Of a stretch of DNA of 25,831 nucleotides, positions 1-7,143 are shown one piece after another. This stretch comes from JAYTQG01 sp043746815 (GTDB lineage Bacteria; Actinomycetota; Thermoleophilia; Miltoncostaeales; Miltoncostaeaceae). Under the pieces are notes generated by a model. That model did no database searches, was not told where the DNA came from, and saw only the letters and a program-made list of their open reading frames with translations. Within the stretch, counting starts at the first letter, position 1, and every line of letters starts with the position of its first letter. The position numbers were made by a program, and so were the translations under genes. The stretch covers positions 1 through 25,831 of the forward strand of contig JAYTQG010000080.1 of the NCBI GenBank assembly GCA_043746815.1, in the 5' to 3' direction.

Positions 1-86
1 AGGCGATCCAGGCGATAGATGACGTACTGGCGACCGGCGACATCCAGGGTGTCGCGGGCGCCAAAGGGATCGCGGGGGTTGGTCAC
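1..86 (-). CDS. acn: Aconitate hydratase (aconitase), N-terminal fragment
   Basis: Only the first 28 codons lie in the window; the gene runs off the left edge. Reading the minus strand from a GTG at 84-86 gives a protein starting MTNPRDPFGARDTLDVAGRQ, then YVIYRLDR. The FGARDTL...YxIYRLD pattern is the characteristic beginning of AcnA/IRP-type aconitases of Actinobacteria, which convert citrate to isocitrate in the cytoplasmic TCA cycle using a 4Fe-4S cluster. The cluster cysteines are outside the window. An AGGAG ribosome binding site lies about 6 nt before the GTG, supporting this start. The upstream 190 bp carries an inverted repeat (176-213) that could be an operator. The assignment rests on a short N-terminus, but the match is distinctive. 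Confidence 0.8.
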   Translation of the reverse strand, partial: MTNPRDPFGARDTLDVAGRQYVIYRLDR

Positions 87-175
87 ACGGGCTCCTCAGG
101 TGCGGTGGTTTCGATCGACCGCGGAGGCTATCGCAGGATCAGCCCCGACAGGCGGACCGCAGGTGCCTTGGGTCA

Positions 176-213
176 TGAATAGTCAAGAGCAACGCGACTT
201 CTTCGACTATTCA
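176..213. promoter_or_regulatory. Inverted repeat upstream of acn, possible operator
   Basis: TGAATAGTC at 176-184 is repeated as its exact reverse complement GACTATTCA at 205-213, with 20 nt between the arms. The two half-sites are spaced about three helical turns apart (29 nt start to start), which fits a dimeric or paired regulator better than an RNA hairpin. It lies 90-127 bp upstream of the aconitase start codon in the promoter region. No regulator can be named from the sequence. Confidence 0.4.
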
Positions 214-229
214 CCCTTCCCGTCGGACT

Positions 230-262
230 CCCTGGGGTTCGGCAGCGCGCCGAACCCCAGGG
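230..262. terminator. Strong GC-rich hairpin, likely terminator of the propeller gene
   Basis: A perfect 14-bp stem (CCCTGGGGTTCGGC at 230-243 and its complement at 249-262) encloses a 5-nt loop. It lies 12 nt past the stop codon of the minus-strand gene at 275-1657 and upstream of acn. There is no U-tract on either strand, as is common for actinobacterial hairpin terminators. It probably insulates acn from read-through. Confidence 0.65.
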
Positions 263-274
263 ACAGTGCCCTTC

Positions 275-1657
275 TTAGACCCGCTTCGCCGCGCGGGGGC
301 TTACAACGAGGTTGACCCGGGGGGCCAACGCGGCGTTCCCGTCAATGTCCTCACCCTTGAGTTCCATTCGGTACCCAATCGGACGCTTCGCTGCGGCACC
401 CTTCGTTTGGCACGACGCTCCCGGTCGTCCGTTCCAGGCGATGACACCCGGGCCCGAGATGGCGTTCGCCGTGATCCGCGCGCAAACCTTCGCACCGCGG
501 CGAACGATCAAGGTGACCGTTCCCTCATCACTTGAGATGAAGGGCACCCGGACGGCCTTGCCCGCTGCCGAGCGCAGAACGGTGCTCCCAGGAGCGATCA
601 CAAAGCGCGAACCCGATTGCGACAAGGAACCGTGTGACACCTGGTTGCCGTCAATGACCCACATTGTCGGCTGGCCACCGCCACCCGGGACGATCGCGAT
701 CTCCGTTGGAGCCAGGACACCGGCGGCGCGGTAGACCGGGAGGGTCCGACCAAGGCTCGTGATTCGGATGAGGCCCCGAGCGCCAGGGTCTGCGATCCAC
801 ACGTTGTTGCGCGCGTCGATTGCGATTCCCTGCGGGCGAACGACCCCGGACAACCCCGGAACCTCGGTCGCAACGTTGGTGCCGCGGCCCACCTTCCAGA
901 CCTTGCCGGTATCGGGCTGCGTGACCCACGTGTTCGATACTGCGTCGCCAGCCAGGGCACCCGCGGGCAGACCCGTCGCCCCGAGCGTGATCACGGTCGT
1001 CGTGGGTTGGTCGTTCGCGCCGACGTTCAGTCGTACGAGCGTGCCGGAGGAGCGGGAGCTGACGATGACACTGCCGTCGGCGAGGGCGACGATATCGTCC
1101 GGTGCGGTCCCCGGCGTGAGGGCGAACTCCTTCAAGGCCGGTGTTGGGCCCGTTGTGATGAGGCGGCCGATACGGTCGCCGGATGGCTCGGAGAACCAGA
1201 TCGTGCCGCTCTGGCCCACGGCAATGTGTCGGGCCGGGGCGGTCATCGCACGTGCCTCATAGCTCAGCGTGCCATCGGCCCGCTTGCGTCCGATGGCCTT
1301 GGTGCCTTGGAGGGTAACCCACAGGTCCTGGCCATCCGTTGCGGTGTCAAGGGGACGATCTGCCAGCGTCAGGCTCGCGACGTCCTCGGTGAACTGCGAG
1401 GTTCCGTCAGCAGCAGTGGCCGACTTCACGATGCCTGCGCCCTGCTCGTTCACGAACGAGGCCGCGCCAGCCGCGTCGACCGAGAGGCCGGTTGGGATGC
1501 CAGCGTTTCGAAGTGTCGGTGTCGCGGCCTGAAAGCCCAGAACGTTCCGCGCTGATGCGGTGCCGCTGACGGCGAGGAGTGCGCCCATGCCGATCAGTCC
1601 ATAGCGGCTCATCCGTGCCCGGTGCCGGGCGGCAGTCCGATTCGTACCCTCGTGCAT
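275..1657 (-). CDS. Secreted beta-propeller protein (Vgb/NHL/SMP-30-like repeats)
   Basis: Encodes a 460-residue exported protein of unknown substrate. A basic n-region (RHRARMSRYG) is followed by a hydrophobic core ending ...AVSGTASA, a signal peptide with a cleavage site near residue 36. The body has repeated blade-like units typical of virginiamycin B lyase-like and NHL propellers: LWVTLQGTKAIGRK, IWFSEPSGDRIGRLI, TWVTQPDTGKVWKV and VWIADPGARGLIRI. The last ~95 residues form a separate domain (VTLIVRRGAKVC... YRMELKGEDIDGN) resembling FlgD-like Ig domains. Such proteins are usually binding or lyase scaffolds outside the cell; actual lyase activity cannot be claimed. The start at 1657 was chosen because GGAGGG lies 7 nt upstream; a longer in-frame reading to 1786 has no ribosome binding site and would bury the signal peptide. 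Confidence 0.75.
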   Translation of the reverse strand: MHEGTNRTAARHRARMSRYGLIGMGALLAVSGTASARNVLGFQAATPTLRNAGIPTGLSVDAAGAASFVNEQGAGIVKSATAADGTSQFTEDVASLTLADRPLDTATDGQDLWVTLQGTKAIGRKRADGTLSYEARAMTAPARHIAVGQSGTIWFSEPSGDRIGRLITTGPTPALKEFALTPGTAPDDIVALADGSVIVSSRSSGTLVRLNVGANDQPTTTVITLGATGLPAGALAGDAVSNTWVTQPDTGKVWKVGRGTNVATEVPGLSGVVRPQGIAIDARNNVWIADPGARGLIRITSLGRTLPVYRAAGVLAPTEIAIVPGGGGQPTMWVIDGNQVSHGSLSQSGSRFVIAPGSTVLRSAAGKAVRVPFISSDEGTVTLIVRRGAKVCARITANAISGPGVIAWNGRPGASCQTKGAAAKRPIGYRMELKGEDIDGNAALAPRVNLVVSPRAAKRV

Positions 1658-1678
1658 CCGTACCCTCCAATCGATTGA

Positions 1679-1710
1679 CCAGCACCGCCGGAGAGGCCGG
1701 GGTGTGCTGG
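1679..1710 (-). promoter_or_regulatory. Leader hairpin before the propeller gene
   Basis: CCAGCAC (1679-1685) pairs with GTGCTGG (1704-1710), and CCGG/CCGG can pair inside, giving a stable two-part stem. It sits just upstream of the ribosome binding site (1661-1667) of the secreted propeller gene. A 10-bp palindrome CAATCGATTG (1668-1677) fills the space between hairpin and ribosome binding site. It could be an attenuator, an mRNA stability element or a protein site; it could equally terminate transcription coming from the ArsC-like gene. Confidence 0.35.
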
Positions 1711-1827
1711 AGGCGAGTTTTCGGGGGGGCCCATGCAAACCCTGCCGCAGATTGGTGCGGGCCGTCAATCCATCTGCAAGCGCCATAACAACTTCGTGAT
1801 GCGCGTTGCACGCACCAGTGGGCCAGA

Positions 1828-2184
1828 CTATGTGCTGAGCAGCTCGCGAATTCGATCCTTCGGGCGGCCGATGATGACCCGATCCCCGCGCACCACGACG
1901 GGGCGCTGCATCAGCATCTTTCGTTCCAGGATGAGGTCGATTACGGCATCGTTCGTGGTGTAGTCGCCAGCATTGAGCCCCAACTTCGCGAACTGGCTGT
2001 CCTTGCGGACTAGATCGGCAACGGGATCCTCAAGGTGCTCCACGATCCACGTTAGGGTCTCGCGGTCTGGTGGGGTTTTTCGGTAAACGATGACCTCGGC
2101 CTCAACGCCAAGCTCATCCGCAATCTTCAGCGCGTTCTCGGAGGAGCCGCAGCCAGGGTAGTGGTAGATGCGCACGTCGCTCAT
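1828..2184 (-). CDS. ArsC/Spx-family thioredoxin-fold protein (arsenate reductase-like)
   Basis: A 118-residue cytoplasmic protein of the ArsC/YffB/Spx family, full length for that family. It starts MSDVRIYHYPGCGSSENALK: the strand-loop-helix with a nucleophilic cysteine at position 12, equivalent to the CGTSRNAL site of glutaredoxin-linked arsenate reductases. Near the C-terminus, MQRPVVVRGDRVIIGRPKD matches the conserved QRPhhh...hGRP motif. A reductase acting on arsenate or another oxidised substrate is likely, but no ars genes are nearby, so arsenate is not established. The ATG lies 10 nt after the ettA stop on the same strand, so it is probably co-transcribed with ettA; the ribosome binding site is weak, suggesting coupling. 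The longer in-frame extension upstream is out-of-frame ettA sequence. Confidence 0.8.
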   Translation of the reverse strand: MSDVRIYHYPGCGSSENALKIADELGVEAEVIVYRKTPPDRETLTWIVEHLEDPVADLVRKDSQFAKLGLNAGDYTTNDAVIDLILERKMLMQRPVVVRGDRVIIGRPKDRIRELLST

Positions 2185-2194
2185 GGCGAGCAGA

Positions 2195-3934
2195 TTACTC
2201 GGCGAGGCGTTTGTAGCGGAACTTTGCCGGACGGTTCGCAGCGTCGCCGAGGGTCTTTTTCCGGTGCTCGTCGTACTCCGCATGGTTTCCGTCAAACCAG
2301 GTGACGACGCCGTCACCCTCGAAGGCCAGCGTGTGCGTCGCGATGCGGTCCAGAAACCACCGATCGTGGCTGATGACCACCGCACACCCAGAGAAGTTGA
2401 GGAGCGCATCCTCGAGCGCGCGGAGGGTGTCGACGTCCAGGTCGTTCGAGGGTTCATCCAAGAGCAGGAGGTTCCCGCCCGAGGCAATCAACTTCGCCAT
2501 GTGGACGCGGTTGCGTTCGCCGCCGGAAAGGTCGCCGACCCGCTTTTGCTGGTCGCCGCCCCGGAAGTTGAAGCTGGCCACGTATGCCCGTGACTGGACG
2601 TCCTGGTCGCGGCCGAGGGTGATGATGTCTCGCCCGCCAGATACCTCTTCCCAGATGTTCTTCGCCGGGTCCAGGCTGTCCCTGCTCTGATCCACGTAGG
2701 CAAGTTGGACGCTGTCGCCGATACGCAGTGTCCCCGCATCGGGGGCTTCTTGCCCGGCGATCATCCGGAAGAGGGTGGTCTTGCCCGCGCCGTTTGGGCC
2801 GACAACGCCGATGATTCCACCCTTTGGAAGCGAGAACGACAGGTCCTCAATCAACACGCGGTCGCCGAAGCCCTTGCTCAGACCTGATGCCTCAACCACA
2901 AGATCGCCGAGGCGCGGAGCATCCGGGATCCGGATCTCCACGTTTCCGAGTTTGGCCTTCTGCTCGTCCGCGAGAAGATCGTTGTAGGCGTTGATGCGGG
3001 CCTTGCTCTTCGCCTGTCGGGCGCGCGGTGACAGTCGAACCCACTCCAGCTCTCGGGCAAGGGTGCGCTGGCGCGCCGATGCCTGCTTCTCCTCAATGGC
3101 CAGTCGCTGGCCCTTCTGCTCAAGCCATGAGGAGTAGTTGCCCTTCCACGGGATGCCTTGGCCACGATCCAACTCCAGGATCCAGCCTGCGACGTTGTCG
3201 AGGAAGTAGCGATCATGGGTCACGGCGACGACGGTGCCGGGGTACTCATCAAGGAAGCGCTCCAGCCATGCCACGGATTCGGCGTCAAGGTGGTTGGTCG
3301 GTTCGTCCAAGAGCAGCATGTCAGGGCTCGAGAGCAGCAACCGGGCCAGTGCCACACGCCTGCGCTCCCCGCCGGACAACACACCGATCTCCGTGTCGCC
3401 CGCGGGTACGCGGAGTGCATCCATCGCGACCTCAACGCGGCGATCGAGGTCCCAAGCGTCCGCAGCCTCAATCGCGTCCTGGGCCTTCTGGAAGTCCTCA
3501 AGTACCGCTTCCATCTCGTCCGGTGTGAGGTCGGTCGCCAGTTTCGCGGAGAGTTCCTCGTAGCGGGTTAAGAGGACGCGGGTCTCGGCGACGCCATCCT
3601 CGATGTTGCCCCGAACATCCTTCGTTTCATCAAGGCTGGGCTCTTGGAGCAGGATTCCAATCCGCGTTCCAGGCGCCGCCTGGGCCGTTCCGGATGATGG
3701 CTGATCGAGGCCCGCCATGATTTTCAGCAGCGTGCTCTTGCCGGACCCGTTTGCCCCAAGCACGCCGATCTTCGCTCCCGGGAAGAACGAGAGCGAAATG
3801 TCCTTGATGACCACCTTCTCCGGCCCGTAGGCCTTGGTCAGCTTGTACGTCGAAAAGATGTAGGCATCGGACACGAGTGGGGTGACCTTGATCGTTGGGG
3901 GTTGAGGAGCGCCCTGGAGGGTACCCGGCGACAT
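2195..3934 (-). CDS. ettA: ABC-F protein, energy-dependent translational throttle EttA
   Basis: A soluble protein of 579 residues with two fused ABC ATPase domains and no membrane segments. The first Walker A is GANGSGKST (60-68), with signature LSGGE (186-190) and LLLDEPTNHLD (207-217). The second is GPNGAGKTT (379-387), with LSGGE (469-473) and LLLDEPSNDLD (490-500). The interdomain linker contains WVRLSPRARQAKSKARI (298-314), the hallmark of EttA, and the C-terminus ends KFRYKRLAE, like the basic tail of the family. EttA binds the ribosomal E site and gates the first elongation step according to ATP/ADP. The ATG at 3934 has only a distant AGGGA; a GTG at 3874 (residue 21) matches where family members start and is a realistic alternative. 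A candidate promoter lies at 3973-4001. Confidence 0.93.
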   Translation of the reverse strand: MSPGTLQGAPQPPTIKVTPLVSDAYIFSTYKLTKAYGPEKVVIKDISLSFFPGAKIGVLGANGSGKSTLLKIMAGLDQPSSGTAQAAPGTRIGILLQEPSLDETKDVRGNIEDGVAETRVLLTRYEELSAKLATDLTPDEMEAVLEDFQKAQDAIEAADAWDLDRRVEVAMDALRVPAGDTEIGVLSGGERRRVALARLLLSSPDMLLLDEPTNHLDAESVAWLERFLDEYPGTVVAVTHDRYFLDNVAGWILELDRGQGIPWKGNYSSWLEQKGQRLAIEEKQASARQRTLARELEWVRLSPRARQAKSKARINAYNDLLADEQKAKLGNVEIRIPDAPRLGDLVVEASGLSKGFGDRVLIEDLSFSLPKGGIIGVVGPNGAGKTTLFRMIAGQEAPDAGTLRIGDSVQLAYVDQSRDSLDPAKNIWEEVSGGRDIITLGRDQDVQSRAYVASFNFRGGDQQKRVGDLSGGERNRVHMAKLIASGGNLLLLDEPSNDLDVDTLRALEDALLNFSGCAVVISHDRWFLDRIATHTLAFEGDGVVTWFDGNHAEYDEHRKKTLGDAANRPAKFRYKRLAE

Positions 3935-4273
3935 CGATGCCGGTGTCCCTGTGCGTGTCCCAAGGATCCGGCTACATTGATGTCGAACCTAACGAGATCA
4001 ATAGGGCGCATGGGCGCTCGCCAGGAACGAGAATCACATGAATGGACGCGACGCCGTCGCACGAGACCCGCAACGCGAAGGCGTGGTCGCACATCTTTCC
4101 GCCGGAGGCTTTGGCTTCTACCACCGCTTGGGTTGCCTCTGCGCCCCAACCCGCGGCGACCTTGGCGTCCGGGACGTCATCCACGGCCCCTGGACGTATC
4201 TCTCCCGCCATTGCCATCCCTGCCCGTCGTGCCGCCCGCCAGTCCTCGAGCTGGCCGCTGCAGAAGCCGCATA
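3935..4273. other. Divergent spacer between ettA and ybbN; no confident gene
   Basis: This 339-bp stretch separates two divergent genes and holds the ettA promoter candidate. Three small reading frames compete in it. A plus-strand frame from ATG 4042 is Ala/Pro/Ser-rich with GC-rich third positions and runs one base out of frame into ybbN. A plus-strand frame from ATG 4038 stops with TAG at 4272-4274, sharing one base with the ybbN GTG. A minus-strand 81-codon frame (3972-4217) has an AGGG 6 nt before its ATG. None matches a family I recognise, so none is called. Confidence 0.4.
3973..4001 (-). promoter_or_regulatory. Candidate ettA promoter
   Basis: On the minus strand TTGATC (3996-4001) and AATGTA (3973-3978) are separated by 17 nt, a reasonable fit to a housekeeping sigma promoter. 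Transcription would start near 3966, leaving a leader of about 30 nt to the ATG at 3934. This is pattern matching only. Confidence 0.35.
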
Positions 4274-5011
4274 GTGGATGTCACCGAGCAGACCTTCGCC
4301 GAGGAGGTCATCCGACGCTCCCACGAACTTCCAGTGGTGGTCGACTTCTGGGCCGAGTGGTGTGCCCCATGTCGGCAGCTGACCCCCATCATCGAGCAGG
4401 TCGCTGCCGAGCGCGGTGACGAGGTGTTGCTCGTCAAGGTGGACATTGACGCGAACCCGATCCTTGCTCAGACGTATCGCATCCAGAGCATCCCAGCCGT
4501 TAAGGCCTTCAAGAACGGGGTCGCCAGCAGCGAGTTCACGGGCCTTCAGCCAAAGGCGACAATCGAGCGTTTCTTCGACAAGCTCGTGCCATCCGCCTCC
4601 GATCGTTTGGCAGCGCTCGGTGACGAAGCGTCACTTCGTGAAGCGATCCTCCGTGACGCGGGTCACACCCAGTCGCGGATTGCCCTCGCTCGCATACTGA
4701 TTGCCGATGGCGACGACGACGAGGCCCGCGCATTCTTGAAGCCAGCCAAGCACGATCAGGTGGCCGACGGGTTGATCGCGCAGATGGAGCTGCGCACGAG
4801 TGCCAGCCCCGATGTCGCAGCTGGCCTGGCCGCCTTGGCCCGGGATGACCGCGACGCTGCGCTGGCATCCCTCATGGATGCGGTCGTCTTGGCAACCGGT
4901 GATGTGCGTGAGTCGGTGCGTCGGGTCATCATCGGGATCTTTGGCGAGCTTGGCGATCAGCACCCCCTCACGCTCAAATATCGCCGCCGCCTCGCGCGCA
5001 GCTTGAATTGA
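4274..5011 (+). CDS. ybbN: Thioredoxin-domain/TPR co-chaperone, YbbN (CnoX) family
   Basis: A 245-residue cytoplasmic protein with an N-terminal thioredoxin fold and a C-terminal helical repeat region. The thioredoxin part has PVVVDFWAEWCAPCRQL, a WCxPC active site (C30, C33), and the cis-proline loop IQSIPAVKAF. The remaining ~130 residues contain TPR-like repeats (ALARILIADGDDDEARAFL; AALARDDRDAALASLMDAV), and the end LGDQHPLTLKYRRRLA is conserved in YbbN. The family delivers oxidation-damaged proteins to chaperones and protects them from overoxidation; the intact CxxC suggests redox activity, unlike E. coli CnoX (SxxC). The GTG at 4274 begins VDVTEQTF, where homologues start; the ribosome binding site (GAAG) is weak. 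The stop codon overlaps the next gene's TTG by 3 nt. Confidence 0.85.
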   Translation: MDVTEQTFAEEVIRRSHELPVVVDFWAEWCAPCRQLTPIIEQVAAERGDEVLLVKVDIDANPILAQTYRIQSIPAVKAFKNGVASSEFTGLQPKATIERFFDKLVPSASDRLAALGDEASLREAILRDAGHTQSRIALARILIADGDDDEARAFLKPAKHDQVADGLIAQMELRTSASPDVAAGLAALARDDRDAALASLMDAVVLATGDVRESVRRVIIGIFGELGDQHPLTLKYRRRLARSLN

Positions 5012-5730
5012 CCGACTCCGAGCGCAAGCGCCACGCGCTCGCCCTCTTCGCGCCCATCGCGCCGTCGTATGACCGCGCCGGTGCGATGCTCAGTCTGGGT
5101 CTCGAACGTGGCTGGCGGCGGTATTTGGTGTCCTCGGTACCCGCCCGCCGCGACGACATCGTCCTCGACGTCGCATGCGGAACGGGACTCGTCACCGCGG
5201 AGCTCCTCCGTCAGAAGAAGTGCGGAGTCATCGGGATCGATCAGAGTGCGTTCATGCTCGCGGGGGCTCGAAGGCGCCTCGCCGCGGACGACCGAGTCAC
5301 CCTCGTGCAGGGACGCGCTGAGGCATTGCCCTTCGACGACGCGAGCGTCGACCACCTCACCGTCACCTACCTCCTTCGCTACGCGGACGAGCCCGCCGCG
5401 ACGCTCGCGGAGCTGGTGCGCGTTATCCGGCCCGGCGGCACGTTCGCGAGCCTCGAGTTTGGGATGCCAAACCGTGGACCAATTCGCTTGGGCTGGTGGG
5501 CCTACACCCGCTGGGGCCTTCCAGCCATCGGGCGCCTCGTCTCACGCGAGTGGGCGGACACCGGCCGGTTCCTGCACCGCAGCATTCCGGACTTCTACCA
5601 GCGATTCCCACTGGACCATCTCCTCGATTTGCACCGCGCGGCTGGCCTTACGGGCGTCGAGGCGCGACGCTTCACGCTTGGCAGCGCGGTCGTGATTACC
5701 GGGCTTCGAACGGCTCACTCGGCGCGGTAG
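5008..5730 (+). CDS. menG: UbiE/MenG-type methyltransferase (probable demethylmenaquinone methyltransferase)
   Basis: A 240-residue class I SAM-dependent methyltransferase. Motif I is VLDVACGTGLV (about residues 53-63), followed by GVIGIDQSAFML and the post-I acidic residue. QGRAEALPFDDASVDHLTV and LAELVRVIRPGGTFASLEFG are the signature stretches of UbiE/MenG/Coq5, and the N-terminal FAPIAPSYDRAGAMLSLG matches the family's substrate lid. It would perform the C-methylation that completes menaquinone, the usual actinobacterial quinone. The second half is less conserved than in classical MenG, so another quinone or polyketide-like substrate is possible. Translation starts at TTG 5008 inside ATTGA: its bases are shared with the ybbN TGA, implying translational coupling. 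Confidence 0.78.
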   Translation: MTDSERKRHALALFAPIAPSYDRAGAMLSLGLERGWRRYLVSSVPARRDDIVLDVACGTGLVTAELLRQKKCGVIGIDQSAFMLAGARRRLAADDRVTLVQGRAEALPFDDASVDHLTVTYLLRYADEPAATLAELVRVIRPGGTFASLEFGMPNRGPIRLGWWAYTRWGLPAIGRLVSREWADTGRFLHRSIPDFYQRFPLDHLLDLHRAAGLTGVEARRFTLGSAVVITGLRTAHSAR

Positions 5731-5739
5731 CCGACAAAG

Positions 5740-5810
5740 CTGTTCGGTTGTTGCGCGTGAAACTGTCGGTTTTGTTGCTGTGAAAATGACGGTTATGTAT
5801 CTGCGAAATG
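5740..5810 (+). repeat. Three tandem imperfect ~24-bp repeats before the DUF4143 ATPase
   Basis: Units occupy 5740-5762, 5763-5786 and 5787-5810. Each begins with a [CT]TG(T)-CGGTT block and ends with a [GC]GAAA block; the first two share TTGTTGC in the middle. The units are richer in A/T than the flanking genes. The third unit ends exactly on an ATG (5808-5810). With unit lengths of 23, 24 and 24 they put repeated sites on nearly the same helical face, as expected of a cooperative operator. Confidence 0.6.
5772..5799 (+). promoter_or_regulatory. Candidate promoter of the DUF4143 ATPase
   Basis: TTGTTG (5772-5777) and TATGTA (5794-5799) are 16 nt apart inside the tandem repeats. The start of transcription would fall close to 5806-5808, next to the first possible ATG (5808), so the transcript would be leaderless or nearly so. 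Confidence 0.35.
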
Positions 5811-5825
5811 GTAGGGTACGGCCCG

Positions 5826-7100
5826 ATGTCTGAGCCGTACAAACGACGAGTCGTTGACGACGAACTCGATCTTCTGCTTCCGCACCTGCCAGCAATCTCG
5901 CTGGAAGGGGCGAAGGGTGTCGGAAAGACTGCAACCGCACTGCAACGGGCGAAGACGACGCACCGGCTCGATGATCCCGACGAGCGTCAGATCATCGCGG
6001 CCCAGCCGTCGCGCCTCACGGCAGGACAGAGGCCGATTCTGGTCGACGAGTGGCAGCGATATCCACCAGCGCTTGATGTCGTTCGCCGCGCCGTAGATGA
6101 CGGAGCGGAGCCGGGGGCGTTCCTCCTCACGGGCTCACCGCCCGCTCCGGGAACGCCGGTTCATTCTGGTGCTGGACGGGTCGTGGTTGTTCGTATGCGT
6201 CCGCTCACCCTTTCTGAACGGGGAGTGCCGTCGACCGTGAGTCTCGCCGGTCTCCTCGCTGGCGATCGCCCAATGGTCTCCGGGACGTCGGATCTCACGC
6301 TGTCTGACTATGTCGACGAGATCGTATGCTCGGGTCTACCCGGATTTCGGAGTGGGCCCGATCGTGTTCGCCGGTCGCAACTTGATGGATACCTCGAGCG
6401 CATCATCGAACGAGAATTTCCCGAGATGGGATACGTGGTCCGAAATCCCGCTGGCTTACGGCGCTGGCTGAGGGCGTACGCCGCCGCGTCTTCGACGACT
6501 GCCTCATCGGAAAAGATCCGCAACGCTGCGACCGGGGGCAACGACGAAAAGCCGTCGCGTGACGCAACGCGACCGTATCGGGACATCCTTGAGCGGCTGC
6601 ATCTCGTTGACCCGGTGGCAGCGTGGCTGCCGACGCGCAGCAGGATCACCCGATTGGGATCCGCGCCGAAGCACCAACTCCTTGACCCGGCCTTCGCGGC
6701 ACGCCTGCTCGGGGTCGACCAGGAAGCCTTGCTCAGTGGCAGGCAGGCCGGGCCACCTCTGCCCCGCGACGGCACGTTGCTGGGTGCACTTTTTGAATCG
6801 CTGGTTACGCTCGGAGTACGTGTGTACGCGCAGGCCGCTGAGGCGGGCGTCGGACACCTCCGCACGCACAGTGGCGATCACGAGGTGGATCTCGTCGTTG
6901 AGCGCCGGGATGGGCGCGTCCTCGCGATCGAAGTAAAACTCGCGACCGAGGTAAACGACCACGACGTGCGGCATCTTCACTGGCTGAGGCAGCGACTCGG
7001 CGATGAGCTGCTGGATGCCGTAGTAATCACGACCGGCCGGGAGGCGTACCGACGAAGGGACGGAATCGCGGTTGTACCCGCAGCACTGCTCGGGCCGTAG
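5826..7100 (+). CDS. AAA ATPase with DUF4143 domain
   Basis: A 424-residue protein of the solitary AAA_14/DUF4143 family. Walker A is GAKGVGKT (28-35), Walker B RPILVDEWQRYP (69-80), and the sensor region GAFLLTGSP (97-105). The middle part (about 180-340) corresponds to DUF4143, including SGLPGFRSG and IIEREFPE. Near the C-terminus DHEVDLVVE...VLAIEVKLA has the D...ExK arrangement of a PD-(D/E)xK nuclease-like fold, typical of this family but not proven catalytic. The biological role of these ATPases is largely unknown; they are patchily distributed and probably horizontally mobile. The start at 5826 (MSEPYKRR) matches family N-termini and has AGGG upstream; ATG 5808 (six residues longer) is possible if the mRNA is leaderless. 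It is not coupled to menG, and the next gene is convergent. Confidence 0.85.
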   Translation: MSEPYKRRVVDDELDLLLPHLPAISLEGAKGVGKTATALQRAKTTHRLDDPDERQIIAAQPSRLTAGQRPILVDEWQRYPPALDVVRRAVDDGAEPGAFLLTGSPPAPGTPVHSGAGRVVVVRMRPLTLSERGVPSTVSLAGLLAGDRPMVSGTSDLTLSDYVDEIVCSGLPGFRSGPDRVRRSQLDGYLERIIEREFPEMGYVVRNPAGLRRWLRAYAAASSTTASSEKIRNAATGGNDEKPSRDATRPYRDILERLHLVDPVAAWLPTRSRITRLGSAPKHQLLDPAFAARLLGVDQEALLSGRQAGPPLPRDGTLLGALFESLVTLGVRVYAQAAEAGVGHLRTHSGDHEVDLVVERRDGRVLAIEVKLATEVNDHDVRHLHWLRQRLGDELLDAVVITTGREAYRRRDGIAVVPAALLGP

Positions 7101-7143
7101 CCGGTCGCAGTGAAGTCCCGCGTTCGCTGCCCTACCGGCACGG

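Noticed and set aside
1726..1732. Run of seven G as a possible phase-variable tract
   Set aside because: Too short and outside a coding region; there is no -35/-10 pair whose spacing it would alter.
1828..2487. 219-codon frame extending the ArsC-like protein upstream
   Set aside because: The first ~100 codons are an out-of-frame reading of ettA; the family N-terminus MSDVRIYHYPGCG begins at 2184.
3972..4217. Minus-strand 81-codon frame upstream of ettA with an AGGG 6 nt before its ATG
   Set aside because: No family resemblance, it overlaps competing plus-strand frames and the candidate ettA promoter, and in GC-rich DNA such open frames arise by chance. Kept only as a possibility in the spacer entry.
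5740..5810. Tandem repeats considered as a CRISPR array
   Set aside because: There are only three units, directly adjacent without spacers and too imperfect; there are no cas genes nearby.
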